64,000 nt of DNA from Nematopogon swammerdamellus (lineage: Eukaryota > Arthropoda > Insecta > Lepidoptera > Adelidae): positions 15,221,395-15,285,394 of the forward strand of contig OX336345.1 of the NCBI GenBank assembly GCA_946902875.1. Reading direction: 5' to 3'. Positions 11,401 through 21,787 of this stretch are shown in pieces. Every line of letters starts with the position of its first letter. Position 1 is the stretch's first letter. Made by a program: the position numbers and the translations under genes. The notes below the pieces were generated by a model, which was not told where the DNA came from, made no database searches, and worked only from the letters and a program-made list of their open reading frames with translations.

Positions 11401-11461
11401 TTACTTACTTTCTTTTTTTGAAATACGAATTTCACGCGAGCGAAGCCGCGGGCAACAGATA

Positions 11462-12225
11462 TATAAATTTTTATTGCAATAATGACAGCGACATAACTTC
11501 GACTTTCAATAATTTTTATCAAACAATTTGTCACCGGCCAGTTCACGTCGAGGTGACAGTTCTCCGTTGTCAACATGACATTTAAAATTGTTTTTTACCA
11601 TTACTTTGGATTGCGTGATTTTTATTATATTTTTTAATTATTATGTTAATCCGGGATATACACTGTCACTATAAAAAGTTTCGTCAAATTCCGTTCAGTG
11701 GTTTTTGCGAGATGCGCGTACAAATAGACATTTTTGCATTTACGATTTTATTATACGTATAGAAAGAATAGATATGTTATAGACTATTGTGTTCAAGTTA
11801 TAAAAAAGAAGAACTTGTCATTTTCGTTGTATTTACTTATTTTTAAATTTCGAATGAATATTTTATTCAAATTGTATTTGCTGCCAGTTCTCAAGATATA
11901 ATTATGTACTTTGGACTACGTGATTTTAAACGCGCAATAATGTTTATAACCGTTTAATTTTTTTTTTTTTTTTGTTAATTTTTTTTACGTATTATGTTAA
12001 CCCGGCATATAAACTGCCACTATACAAAGTTTCGTCTAATTCCGTTCAGTGGTTTTTGCGTGATGCGCGTACAGACAAACAAACAAACAAACAAAAATTT
12101 TAAAAACTGTTCTAAAATGTTCAGTATCTCATTTTAAGCCACCCTGGTTAGTTTTTTTCCGAATACATTCAATGTACAGACTTTCTTACCTTTACGATTT
12201 TATTATATGTATAGATATTTTATTT
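11462..12225 (+). repeat. Two consecutive RTE-like 3' tails
   Basis: Two related segments in a row each carry CCGTTCAGTGGTTTTTGCG(A/T)GATGCGCGTACA, the first at about 11691 and the second at about 12041. Each then ends in TACGATTTTATTATA(C/T)GTATAG, the first at about 11741-11762 and the second at about 12190-12210. These are typical 3' ends of the lepidopteran repeat that opens with CCCGCGGCTTCGCTCGCG. They may be the continuation of the element disrupted by the foldback. Confidence 0.5.
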
Positions 12226-12869
12226 GCAGAATTAAATACCAATAAATTATGTCTCGTATGACGAAATCCTTTTCGTCCGCGTAATAGCCGACATGGCACC
12301 ACGCTGAGCTTGGTGAGCGAGGAGAGGTGTTATTGGCTGTAACTGTTGGTTATGATCCTATGTACTATGGAACACAGCCACTTTCAGCCTGTCAGTTCTT
12401 TATAAAGCGAAAATTAAAATAGAGTAACCGAAAATATAGGGATTCGAAATTTGAATTTGATCTGAACATCGTCATTGCGAGTATTTAGTGCTACATTTAG
12501 TCATTCTTCCTCATTCCAATGTCCTAATTAACAGCAGAAACAATAAACTTAGTGGCAATCTCCTTTTTATAGATAATCAGTGAATTTAATGTCTCTATAA
12601 TGAAGATATATTATGATAATTGAGGCCAACGAGTGTCTCGATGCATAAATCATCTTGTTTATTATTTTTCTTTTCTGAAGTCAAATTACATCAGAGCTGG
12701 GTTGATGGTGATAATTTGTGTGTGATCTGCACTGAAGATGTTAAAAGAATTTTGCAATGCATGCAATGTTTGCTACATACAACAAAGCTCTGTCGTATTG
12801 TGGGTCAGACTAATTAGACTGATCTGAGAAATATTTACATTGAATTGTCACTTAGATACATAGCAGGAT
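12226..12869. other. Stretch with no recognised gene
   Basis: No domain or shared repeat recognised. The small frames here have no visible signature. Confidence 0.35.
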
Positions 12870-13344
12870 CATAGTATGGGTTCATTATTTGTAAGTAACT
12901 ATAATATTTATAAGGTACTAACAAATACAATGTGACTTTCGAGTTTATTTGTCAGTTCTTTGAAGGCACTGAGACGGAATTAGCCGAACTTTTGACGTGT
13001 CCAAAGTAGTACCTACCTATGTATTTAATTTTATAATGAACAATACGCAATAAATTATATGAAGTGGTATACTTTTTGTCTACACTCTCCTGAAAGCCTA
13101 ACAATCTGTTATCCAATATACCTTTCCCCGACATAGGTGTAATTTTTTTGAAGATTTTTAAACATTTTTTTAGACAATTTGAAAGCACATAATATCTGTT
13201 GTAATTATCAACATCTTCAAGTGAATCACCCTGAATAATAATATTGGAGAACTTTGATAGTAAATATTTAGTTTTAAAGCAATATATTGTCTCATTGTAC
13301 ATAACATGATCGTGTGAGATCTCTACAATATCTTCACATGACAA
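12870..13344 (-). repeat. Interspersed repeat with a 130-codon unknown ORF
   Basis: The segment 12870-13010 (TATGGGTTCATTATTTGTAAG, then GTACTAACAAA, TTTGTCAGTTCTT and CTTTTGACGTGTCC) recurs at 37425-37590, so it belongs to a dispersed element. On the minus strand a 130-codon frame (12952-13344) is rich in Ile, Lys, Tyr and Ser with no domain I can name, and its last codons lie inside the repeated part. It may be the end of a decayed transposon protein. A host gene is less likely because its 3' end is repetitive. Confidence 0.4.
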
Positions 13345-13558
13345 GGCTTAGTCTGTCTAATGAAATAAACCTTCATTTTGTAAAAACCTTTGTTCTTAGA
13401 AATATTGATCCGAGCGGTAAGTAACGATTCGCGTCGTCATACTCATGGATGTGTCACAAATTCTGCCAGTTCAATTGCAATGGGAAGAAGAAATTAATTA
13501 ATTAAATACAAAAGTAACCTACTTTTATTTGTATTTAATTTCCCTTCCCTTTTTATCT

Positions 13559-13778
13559 TGCTAGGTGGTAGGGTCTAACCCGGTTTGGTACCACCGTACT
13601 GAATGAAAGGTCGCTTGAAACGGCTATGTAAATAGTTCGTGTTTTCCGTCCAGTTCGGTGTAGCCAGCACGACCGAAGGAAAGATCTGACATGGCACCTA
13701 TTTCACCAAGGTGTTATGGGCTGACATCACGGATGTAGTAGGTGATCAGTGAAACCGTGTCAGTTTCCATAAAAAATA
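13559..13778 (+). mobile_element. tRNA/5S SINE body, 5' truncated
   Basis: Contains the body landmarks GGTGGTAGGG, TTGGTACCACC, GAAACGGCTATGTAAATAG, CGTGTTTTCCGTCCAGTTC and GTTATGGGCTGACATCACGG, ending GTCAGTTTCCATAAAAAA. The tRNA/5S head is missing. Confidence 0.85.
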
Positions 13779-13785
13779 CTTTGTT

Positions 13786-13925
13786 CCTTCAAGAGAGGCG
13801 TGAATATGCACCTGTCAGGCCGGCATGGCATTCGCAACCCCCGCGTATGACCGAATATATCCATGTTGATCGTTAGACACCATATGGGTGGCTCGGAGCC
13901 ACATGTCGCGCTTTCTAAAAAGAAA
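13786..13925 (+). repeat. LINE 3'-end fragment (FKRGVNMHLSG)
   Basis: Opens with codons for FKRGVNMHLSG, then RNPR, TGGGTGGCTCGGAGCCACAT and GTCGCGCTTTCT. Same tail as at 35760-35995 and 4024. It directly follows the poly-A of the preceding SINE. Confidence 0.6.
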
Positions 13926-14359
13926 ACTAATTTGGTAAACTCAAAACGTAAAACTGTGCCCCTTACTTTCCTCAACCGAACTGAAATATGTCTGGAGTGG
14001 CATACTTTTCTTATCATGTTTAGAGTTATAAAGGGTTAGGGTAACAAACTGGACCATAATGAGACGTCAATATGTTGATTGATAAGACGTGTCCCTCGTG
14101 TGGACCTTTATCAGTGTACTACTTACTAGTATACTCTACTCAGTACGCTGTACTAAATACTTACTGTAACCAAGATTCTACCAGACAGGGTGACAATGTA
14201 AACTCTTAGAACGGGCCAGTTAGTAACAATGCCAATGAAAAATTCATTTTAATTTCGAAATACAGAACTCTTTGGTAGCCGGAATAGGTATATTGAATTC
14301 ATTAGTCATTTGCTTTTACAAAATGGCGGCCTTTTGAAAGGTCCTTGTAGTGCGTCAAG

Positions 14360-15384
14360 ATGAATCTAACGCGAGAAAATTTTCACTCAATGATTTATTA
14401 CGACTTTCGTTGTGGCCTTAGTCAACAAAGAGTTATGATAAACTTCGATTGGCATCTCACGATGAAGCCCCATCGCGTACCACTGTTTACAACTGGTAAT
14501 GAGTTTAAGCTTGGTCACAGCGATCTCACTGATGATCTACGCGAGGAACGACCATCAACACCTACAACTGAAGATATCGTCAGTGCTGTACTGCGCATGG
14601 TAGAGGCTGATAAGGGAGTGGCCTACCAACAGATTCACGCAAGCTTAAGCATTGGTATAAGTCAAGTACAAAAAATCTTACATAAATATTTAGGCACCAG
14701 TAAGCTATGTACTAGATGGATACGCCACAATTTTTCCGAAGACAAAAACGCCGTCGCATGGATTGGTGCCGCGAAATGCTAGAAAAGTACAACGGAGGTG
14801 ACTCGAATGCTGTGTTTGACATCGTCACAAGTGATGAAAGCTGGCTATATTGTTGCGAACCCGAAATCAAAAGACAATCTGGACAATGGGTATTTCCTTT
14901 TGAGGATTTGCCAACAAAAGTAAAGAAAGGAAGAAGCCAAGGAAAAAAGGCAGTTGCCTCATTCTTGGGACGGACGGGTAATTTCGCAACAGTTGTGCTG
15001 GACGATAAGAGGACAGTTACTGCAGACTGGTATATTAACAATTGTGTTACCAGTTGTCTTGGAAAAAGTTCGACAGCAGCGCCCTCTAAGTAGGATCCTG
15101 CTTCACCAAGACGCCAGACGGGCAGTCGAATATTTGATTACGGCAGATGTAGAGATAATGAGACATCCGGCAAACAGTCCCGATCTGGCATCTAGTCACT
15201 TTTATTTATTCCCAAAAATAAACTTCGAGATATTCGCTTTACGAACCCTGAAGATGCAGTGAATGCGTTCGAAAAGGCTATGGAAGAGATCCCTAAAGAA
15301 GAGTGGGCCCACTGCTTCTCTCAGTGGTTCCATCGAATGAGACGATGCATAGAAAGGAATGGAGACTACTTCGAAAAACGATAA
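14360..15384 (+). pseudogene. mariner transposase, frameshifted and catalytically dead
   Basis: Pieces of one mariner (Tc1/mariner superfamily) transposase lie in order in three shifting frames. The N-terminal helix-turn-helix half begins NLTRENFHSMIYYDFRCGLS at 14360. The catalytic core follows, with TSDESWLY (first Asp codon at 14832) and LLHQDARR (second Asp at 15110). Then comes SPDLASSHFYLFPK, where the third Asp of the DD34D triad is replaced by His (15197-15199). The end is WFHRMRRCIERNGDYFEKR with a stop at 15384. Frame changes fall near 14740, 15040 and 15230. Only 28 residues separate the second and third catalytic positions instead of 34, so about 18 bp are also lost. The copy cannot make active transposase. 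I could not see convincing terminal inverted repeats. Confidence 0.85.
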
Positions 15385-15485
15385 AGGTATTAGAAACTTC
15401 CCACTTCTATCCGTTTTTGAGTTTCTAAAAACATTCAGTTTGTCCCACAGAGCACGCAATACGTGCATTTTATTATTGACTATTC

Positions 15486-15602
15486 TCAAATCAAAACAAA
15501 CATGCAGTTCGAATAATAAAGTTTTATGGCTCAGTGAAGGGAATCTCCCTTCACTAAGCCATAAAATTGTGTTGTGCGAGCTGCACGTTTGTTTTGATTT
15601 GA
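15486..15602. repeat. Snapback hairpin (MITE-like)
   Basis: Two ~55-bp arms: TCAAATCAAAACAAACATGC on the left is mirrored by GTTTGTTTTGATTTGA on the right, and TTTATGGCTCAGTGAAGGGA at the centre by its complement with one change. The loop is only a few bases. It lies about 100 bp after the mariner stop codon. Confidence 0.8.
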
Positions 15603-16619
15603 CTGTAATTATTTAATTGTTTTATTGGCATCTGAAACATTCACATTATAATTCATCCCTAAAACAGACTGCTTTTGCTATTCAAAATGTTTCCGTCTGC
15701 TCTATTTTACTTTTACTCCATATTCGACTGCACGAAGGGGCCTCTTTCACCTTCTTTTGCAAGGCATCCTAGCCCCAGCAAATATTAGTCAGATACACAG
15801 AGCAAAGGGAGACGCGCCGCAGTGGCCGACTGAGGGAAGATGGCCGCCAATTGAAAACCATAATTTCCTCCGGCAAATCTTTTTTTTATGTATAGTTTCG
15901 TAATTTTTGTTTTTTTTAAGCGAAGCAACGCACGCTTAGGATGAAGACCTAACTCAGAAAAAGAGAAACGTCACGAAAGTACGAACGGAAGTTGCAACGC
16001 TCCTCATTGACTGAGCTGCCCAGCGCCATCTATGATAGTCTTTTGAAGTAGAACCGTTCTTGAAAGGAATATCGCATAGATCTAAATTAAATTAATGATT
16101 GGATTTTAAATACAAAGGTTAGGAAACTTGATGTCCCACGACACCTCTATAATATTTTTGTTAAGTGTTAGTATTCTATTCTAAAGCAGCTTCTAATGAC
16201 CCACAGAACATTAATTTGTAATGACCTAACTAACACTTAGCTTTCACCGCCCACCAGATGTCGCTTCCGTGCCCCCTTTTAAAAATCGAATTATGCAATA
16301 CGATGTACCTATTGTCAAACAAAACCGCGACGTCTGACCTCTGACGCAATCCAGTAATCAACTGTCAAACTTTCAATTGTGGAATTGCAATCGCTGTAAT
16401 ACCATATTTTTAATGTTATAATGAAAATAAATATCCAGAAAGGGCTTGTCATACGTATATTGTATTATGTATAAATTGTATCTTGTTACCAAAATTTGGT
16501 TGACTTGACATGCACTCCATTTGCAGTATAGAGACGAAACGTGCGTACGAAGGAAGGTGTGACGGAGACTTTGAGGAAATATTATATAGAGTTCGCGCTC
16601 CGAATAAATATACAGAGTA
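15603..16619. other. Stretch with no recognised gene
   Basis: No recognised domain or shared repeat. GATGGCCGCCAATTG at 15839 is a small CpG/YY1-like spot in otherwise AT-rich DNA. Confidence 0.35.
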
Positions 16620-16800
16620 GCGGTGTTCGAGTGGCTGAGGTTTGGGTTAGGTAGCGGGGAGGCGGAGCGCAGAGTCGAGCGGTAGAGGGGAGCGCGCGCG
16701 GGGCGGGAAGCGTGTGGGAGACGGTCTGGCGGCCGGTCTGGGGGGCTCGCGCGGGGCGGGAAGCGTGCGGGAGAGAGGCAAGGGGTAAGGAGAACCATCG
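16620..16800. promoter_or_regulatory. GC-rich candidate promoter with duplicated GC box
   Basis: GCGCGGGGCGGGAAGCGTG occurs twice, about 55 bp apart, each with a GGGGCGGG Sp1-type box. Overlapping frames on both strands are open only because of composition. A second CpG-rich patch lies at 16930-16990. No coding exon could be linked to it. Confidence 0.3.
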
Positions 16801-17404
16801 CACTAGTGCGTCGGTGTGCGTATTGTCTTTTCATTCTAACACTTCATTTCCAGATTCGCCATCGCACCTTCGCATCGACGAAGATGTGTATTTACACATA
16901 ACTAATACATTTGTATTAGTTTAAAGTAGGCGAGGCGCGATCGCAGCAGGCAGGCGACGACTGCGCGCTTCGGCCTCTCGCGCTCGACTAAGAGACTTGA
17001 TGATCGTGTGATTGATCTAGTACGTAATATATCTTTGGACGGAGATGATAATATGCACTTATATGTTTGTGCATTTTCCTTTCTCCTCATCGACAAGGTG
17101 ATGCCTCTTCTAGTTTTCAATTCCATGGCTCCAGGTGCAGACAGACGGACATATGAAACCGTGGGTGAAGCGGAAGTAGAATAATGTGATCAATAGTTGT
17201 GTATCGGCATGTAATTCGTCTACAAATTTGACAGAATGTAGAGTTGCGATATAGCTAGACACAGCTTCACATTTTTGATGAAAATGTTACAATGTTTCTA
17301 CTTCGTAACGAATTCGTGAATGTAATGTTGTTTATAAAATGTTCGTAAAAGAGAAGAGAAATGAACAAATAATCAAATGAAACGAAAATTTGGAGGTAAT
17401 ACGT

Positions 17405-17512
17405 CACGGCCCGGTGGCGTAGTTGGTTATCGCGTTGGCATCGAGACCCAGGTTCGAATCCTGGCCGGGATGATCATTTTCAGTTTGCATTTTTCTAATA
17501 AAAAAAATATAT
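17405..17512 (+). mobile_element. Short tRNA-derived SINE or tRNA fragment
   Basis: Has perfect RNA polymerase III boxes: box A TGGCGTAGTTGG and box B GGTTCGAATCC. The T arm is intact, but the anticodon arm is too short for a functional tRNA. A T-rich and then an A-rich tail (ATAAAAAAAATAT) follows. Best read as a tRNA-derived SINE head with a short tail. Confidence 0.6.
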
Positions 17513-17669
17513 AAAGCGAGTACGTGCTTAATACTAACATATAAACATAAATATTAATCAAATGAAGCCAATCTAGAACTCTTTTCTTATCATAATGCCT
17601 CTTAAAAGAAATAAATATGTACATACATACCACACGCTGTAAGCAGAGTAACAGAGTAAAAACTGTAAG

Positions 17670-18345
17670 CTCCTTCCCTTCTTACCTTACTAGGTGATAG
17701 GGTTTATCCCGTCCGGGTTGGTACCATCGCACTGAATGAAACGTCGGTCGAAACGGCTATGTAAATAGTTCGTGTTTTCCGTTCAGTTCAGTGTAGCCGA
17801 CATGAAATGAAGGGAATAACTGACATGGCATGGCGGTTCACCCGGTGTTATGGGCTGACATCACGGGTGTTATACAACTTCTCCCAAAACTCAACGTTAA
17901 GCGGGAACCGGGAGTAGGCCGGGAGTTTATGACTACCCAGGGAAAAATAAGAAAAAAAATCCATTTGTTGCCCGTGGTCCTAAATCGGAGTCATTTTTTT
18001 TTTCATGATATGAGCAATATTTGAAAAACACTCTCGTACAACATTTTTAGGTACTATACGACTACAAATTTGCAAATATAATTGTAATTTTTTTTTAATT
18101 GGTAGCCTAAATAACTCTGCTATTGATCAGTATCCCAAATAAAACCAAAATGCCCATAGTTTTATCACAAAAAATATTCAGTAAAATTTTTATCTGAAAA
18201 AACAAATGACTCCGATTTTTTTTTCTCATTTTTCCCTGGGTAGTCATTAAACTGGCCTAATCCCTGGTCCCCGCTTGACGTTGAGTTTTGGGACACGTTA
18301 TATGTGATGTAGCCAACCGTGTCAGATTCCATAAAAAAAAATCGG
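17670..18345 (+). mobile_element. tRNA/5S SINE body interrupted by a MITE
   Basis: The body starts near CTCCTTCCCTTCTTACC and proceeds through GGTTGGTACCATCGCACTG to GACATCACGGGTGTTATA. It is then broken by a 422-bp element and resumes at TGTGATGTAGCCAACCGTGT, ending CAGATTCCATAAAAAAAAA. With the insert and one GTTATA copy removed, the two parts align to other copies without a gap. Confidence 0.85.
17875..18296. mobile_element. 422-bp MITE inserted in the SINE
   Basis: Flanked by identical GTTATA (17869-17874 and 18297-18302). Long imperfect inverted ends share TCCCAAAACTCAACG, AGCGGG, TAGGCC and ATGACTACCCAGGGAAAAAT in mirror order over about 75 bp. No coding capacity. The superfamily is not clear from the ends. 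Confidence 0.85.
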
Positions 18346-18830
18346 AGTACATAAGTAGCCCCGCGCCGCGCGCCGCCCGCAGCGGCCGCGCCGGTGTAAT
18401 GTTTCTCATATTTTGGTTCATCAGTTTCTCATTTGTCTCTGTCGGTGCATGCAATCGACACCCAGCCGCCGGCGGCGGCGGCGGCGTATTCCCGAAGTGG
18501 GCCATTGTCCTACTTCAGAAGTCGTAGGCGGCAGATTTGAGGTTGTATTTATCTGTTGGCGATGCTTGGAATATTGGTTTTCAATTTATTTGGCGCCTCT
18601 AGTGACCAAGGGCAGCCTTAGCGAACGATCCTGGGTTCGAACGATCTTCATTAGCGTGAACCCAATGTTTATTTATTTATTTTTAAAATCTGTTGAGAAC
18701 GTTGTTCACGCAAAGAGGGTTCCGTAGCCATATGTTTCTTCTTGCACGTATAGCGAGTGTGCGTAGCAATCACGCGGTCGCACTCGCATGAATCTCGCGT
18801 TCGGCACAGCTTATTTTGCATCTGTATATT
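18346..18830. other. GC-rich block, then a stretch with no gene
   Basis: 18360-18395 is an extreme CpG block (CGCGCCGCGCGCCGCCCGCA) and 18466-18487 a GGC-type triplet run (GCCGCCGGCGGCGGCGGCGG). Either could be an unmethylated regulatory spot or simple-repeat expansion. No gene recognised. Confidence 0.35.
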
Positions 18831-19095
18831 GACTAGCTTTTGCCCGCGGCTTCGCTCGCGTGAAATTCCTATTTAAAGAGAAGAAAGTAAGTAAGCCCGC
18901 CACTGTACCTTTATTTCCATGAGAGCCACATTTTAGCGTAACCGAAACTGAATTTTATTTAGCCTATCCTTGTCCCGTAAAGTTAAATTTATTTGTACTA
19001 AGTTTAATTGAATTCGGATGATCGGTTTAAGAGTTATGGAGGAAGATACATACATACAGACATGACATACATATAGAAAAGATTCCTAAAAATCG
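18831..19095 (+). repeat. Lepidopteran interspersed repeat, TTGCCCGCGGCTTCGC type
   Basis: Opens CTAGCTTTTGCCCGCGGCTT, then CGCTCGCGTGAAATTC, and later CGGATGATCGGTTTAAGAGT and TATGGAGGAAGATACATAC. The last part recurs inverted at 58435-58560. Such repeats are commonly the 3' ends of RTE-like LINEs. Confidence 0.6.
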
Positions 19096-19364
19096 TCAAT
19101 TTAGTTTAAGTATCATACATAGAGTTCACAAACGCACTATCTCATAAAACAAAGTATCTAACTTACTCCATGTCCATCCATTACAGATTTATTATTATTA
19201 GCAAAGAGAACTCTTTGATTATTAGTATTGATTCCTTCGTATTTATGAAGTAAGATGGGAACCTAATTACATGTGTTCACCGATAGACGGCCGTTACCGT
19301 TCATACTTTTGTAGTTACAATGTTTGATCATTCGGTAGATGGCGCTCTTCCGCACATTATGATA

Positions 19365-19537
19365 CTTGTATGGAGAACCCTTTTTTTTCTCGTTTTATTA
19401 TTTGCTGGCATATCCGCCATGATAACACATATTCTGTGAAAATTTCAACCGGCTACCTATTACGGTTCAAAAGATAAAGCCCTCAGATGGACAGACAGAA
19501 AGACAGACGGCATAGTCGTATACATACGGAACCCTAA
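19365..19537 (+). repeat. SINE-like repeat, GTGCGAGTCGG family, 5' truncated
   Basis: Contains TTGTATGGAGAACCC, GGCATATCCGCCATGATAAC, GTGAAAATTTCAACCGGCTA, TATTACGGTTCAAAAGATAA, a CAGACAGA run and the terminal ACGGAACCCTAAAAA. Confidence 0.75.
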
Positions 19538-19617
19538 AAAGAAGGTACCTTCCCATTTCCCTGCCTTACTAGGTAAAGTTAATCTGACCGGATTCTTACG
19601 AGTCCGATACGAACTAT

Positions 19618-20281
19618 ATAAGCTGCTTCGTTATTTACGTAATACGTAAATAACGAAGCAGCTTATCAAACGCCGGTATGTCCACCCCAGACCACATTTT
19701 GACATTTTTTCTATGAAATATAGAAAAGCTAATTCTGACCATTCCCGTACTATTCAAATTCAAATACGTCCTCATTATTGCTATGAAAACGTTGTCAAAA
19801 AACTCTGTTTCAATTCAGAAGCCAGTAGGTCCACATATACATTCATATCAAAATCCCATACGTCCAAACCAGCCAATCAACATCGAGCAGTCGGCCATTA
19901 TGGCGGCCATTACTGTTAGAAGCGGAGGCGTGTTTGGTGTCAGTCTATGACAGTTCTGTATCAAAATCAAGTAAGTCCCGCTTTATATTTTTTCAAAACC
20001 CTATACGTCCACTGGTGTATTTCAAAACCTTGTATGTCCACACCCGATTTAAAGGTTTCAACGAGTTTTTCTATGATCACCTATTATTATATTTTGACAG
20101 AGACGTTATAATAACTAAACAACGTAAAATAAATCTAAACATTTAGGTTATACGGTCTATATTACACAAAACATGAAAATGCTTATTATCTCCTTTACAC
20201 TTATCAAGGACATACTGGCGTTTGATATTTATCAACTCGTATGTAATCGAAATTTTTGACATAAATAACGTAGCACCTTAT
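19618..20281. mobile_element. 664-bp MITE with internal TATGTCCA-type repeats
   Basis: Outer ends ATAAGCTGCTTCGTTATTTA and, inverted, ATAAGGTGCTACGTTATTTA. Further in, ATCAAACGCCGGTATGTCC at 19666 is mirrored by GGACATACTGGCGTTTGAT near 20210. The left end also folds on itself: a perfect palindrome TTCGTTATTTACGTAATACG continues to AAGCTT. At least six TAYGTCCA-like words are spread through the interior. No coding sequence. Confidence 0.7.
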
Positions 20282-20404
20282 ATTGGTGTAATGAACGCAG
20301 GCGGTCGGTGTAGCCAACCAGGTTTAAAACAACTATAATAATTGGAATTTAGCTCTCCTCCCGCCCCTTGTCTAAATACGATGTGTAATACGCGATGTGT
20401 AATG

Positions 20405-20738
20405 CGCGATTTTGTACCGTGTGGGGCCGGTACTTTAAGAGAATAGCCCCACTGCATCTCTCCCCGTGTATGTCGTAAAAGGCGACTAAGGGATATTACT
20501 CCCTTCTTATATTACTAGGTGGTATGGTTTATCCCGCCCGGGTTGGTACCACCGCACTGAATGGAAGGTCGGTCGAAACGGCTATGTAAATAGTTTGTGT
20601 TTTCCGTCCAGTTCAGTGTAGCCGGCACGACCGAAGGGAAACACTGACCTGGCACCAAGTTCACCCCGTGTTATGGGCTGACATCACGGATGTTGTAGGT
20701 GATGTAGCCAACCGTGTCAGTTTCCATAAAAAAAAAAA
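20405..20738 (+). mobile_element. SINE with alternative (non-tRNA) head
   Basis: Begins TTTTGTACCGTGTGGGGCC and contains CCCCACTGCATCTCTCCCC and GGCGACTAAGGGATATTAC before joining the standard body at TAGGTGGTATGG. Ends GTCAGTTTCCATAAAAA. Same head-body junction as the minus copy at 3006-3352, so this is a family, not a chance fusion. Confidence 0.8.
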
Positions 20739-20788
20739 AAAGTTATGTTATCTGATCGTGCAGAGCCGAGGGCAAAATTAGCTGTACA

Positions 20789-20960
20789 GTACGCGACGGT
20801 AAATAATGCACATCGGGCTTTAGTAAGATACATTCCGGCTGTAGAGCGTCGTCCCTGTCGCACTAGCTCGCACGTCTCTGTGCGACAGGGACGACGCTCT
20901 ACAACCGGATTGTCTCTTTCTAAAGCCTGATGTACATTATTTACTGCCGCGCACTGTACT
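20789..20960. repeat. Snapback MITE, 75-bp arms
   Basis: AGTACGCGACGGTAAATAAT at the left is mirrored at the right end, and TGTAGAGCGTCGTCCCTGTC near the centre is matched perfectly by its complement, with a 16-nt loop. A half copy (GCTTTAGAAAGAGAAAATAC, GGTTGTAAAGCGCCGTCC) lies at 36117-36215. It sits between two SINEs whose poly-A ends face it. Confidence 0.85.
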
Positions 20961-20997
20961 TATGTTACCACTTGTTACGTTTGATATTGGCAAAGAG

Positions 20998-21245
20998 ACT
21001 TTTTTTTAAAGGAAACTGACACGGTTGGCTACATCACCGATGTCACCCAATCCGTGATGTCAGCCCATAACACCGGGTGAACTAGGTGCTATGTCAGTGC
21101 TTCCCTTCATTTTATGTCGGCTACACTGAACTGGGCGGAAAACACGAACTATTTACATAGCCGTTTCGATCGACGTTTCATTCAGTGCGGTGGTACCAAC
21201 CCGGGAGGGATATACCGTAAAAAATAGTAAGGTATGAAGTGAAAA
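20998..21245 (-). mobile_element. tRNA/5S SINE body, head lost
   Basis: Minus copy. From the 3' end: poly-T, AGGAAACTGACACGGTTGGC, then body landmarks out to GGTGGTACCAACCCGGGAGG. It breaks before the 5S-like segment. The usual CATCACCTACAACATCCG is altered to CATCACCGATGTCACCCAAT. Confidence 0.8.
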
Positions 21246-21787
21246 AAAAAATCAACTGAGCTCCCATCTTAAATGAATCTATTCGTTTACACTAACACTC
21301 CATCGTTGTGAGATGAAATATTATTTTAGGTAAAGACATGTAGTATGTTAGAATAACCTGCACAATAAGCTGAGTATACAACACAGTTGCGCATACAAAC
21401 ACTTCACTTCCCACGCGCCGGCGCATAGAGCACCTATGTGAACCGCTGGGCAGCTGTTCCAACAGACCCAACTCCCCACATTTTACTATTGCATTTTCAG
21501 ACGCGATAACTTCTCTCTCTCTCACTCTCTTTCATTCTTATAGAGTGCGATAAAGATCAGAGACACTTCTCGATCGTGAAATTCCTACTAGAGTCGAGGA
21601 CATAAGATTCTCAGGTACATTCGTGTCGTCAGTCGGAGCAATTTGGTTGCAACATCGGCATGTATATACGCTTGCAAGCCACAATTTACTCGTGTCGTAG
21701 AACGCATGTTCTAGCTAGGAGTTCCTTGTACCTTGCTTGTTCTTGCTCGGCGAAGCAAGCTAGGCATATATGACAGCAGGTACAGTT

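Larger units (their letters stand above)
9859..11458. mobile_element. Foldback-like element with minisatellite inverted ends
   Basis: The left end reads CTGTTGCCCGCGGCTTCGCT and continues CGCGTGAAATTCGTATT; the right end is its exact reverse complement, ending AAGCCGCGGGCAACAG. Inside each end is an array of ~65-bp units whose core is GAGGCCGAAGGCCGAGCTGC: four direct units on the left (9905-10168) and about nine inverted units on the right (10815-11400). The middle (about 10200-10800) holds a LINE fragment and unique sequence. Long inverted ends made of tandem subrepeats are the hallmark of Foldback elements. The outermost 36 bp also occur alone at 18831, so these ends may have been borrowed from another repeat. 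Confidence 0.7.

Noticed and set aside
12952..13344. 130-codon minus-strand frame as a host gene
   Set aside because: Its 3' end lies in a dispersed repeat (second copy at 37425-37590) and no domain is visible. Kept only as a repeat with an unknown frame.
16373..16834. 153-codon minus-strand frame rich in Pro, Ala and Arg
   Set aside because: It runs through a GC-rich block with duplicated GC boxes, then into AT-rich sequence with an abrupt change of amino-acid composition; no domain. Better read as a CpG block.
17405..17475. Possible functional tRNA gene
   Set aside because: Boxes A and B are perfect, but the anticodon arm is too short and the acceptor ends pair poorly. An A-rich tail follows, as in a SINE.
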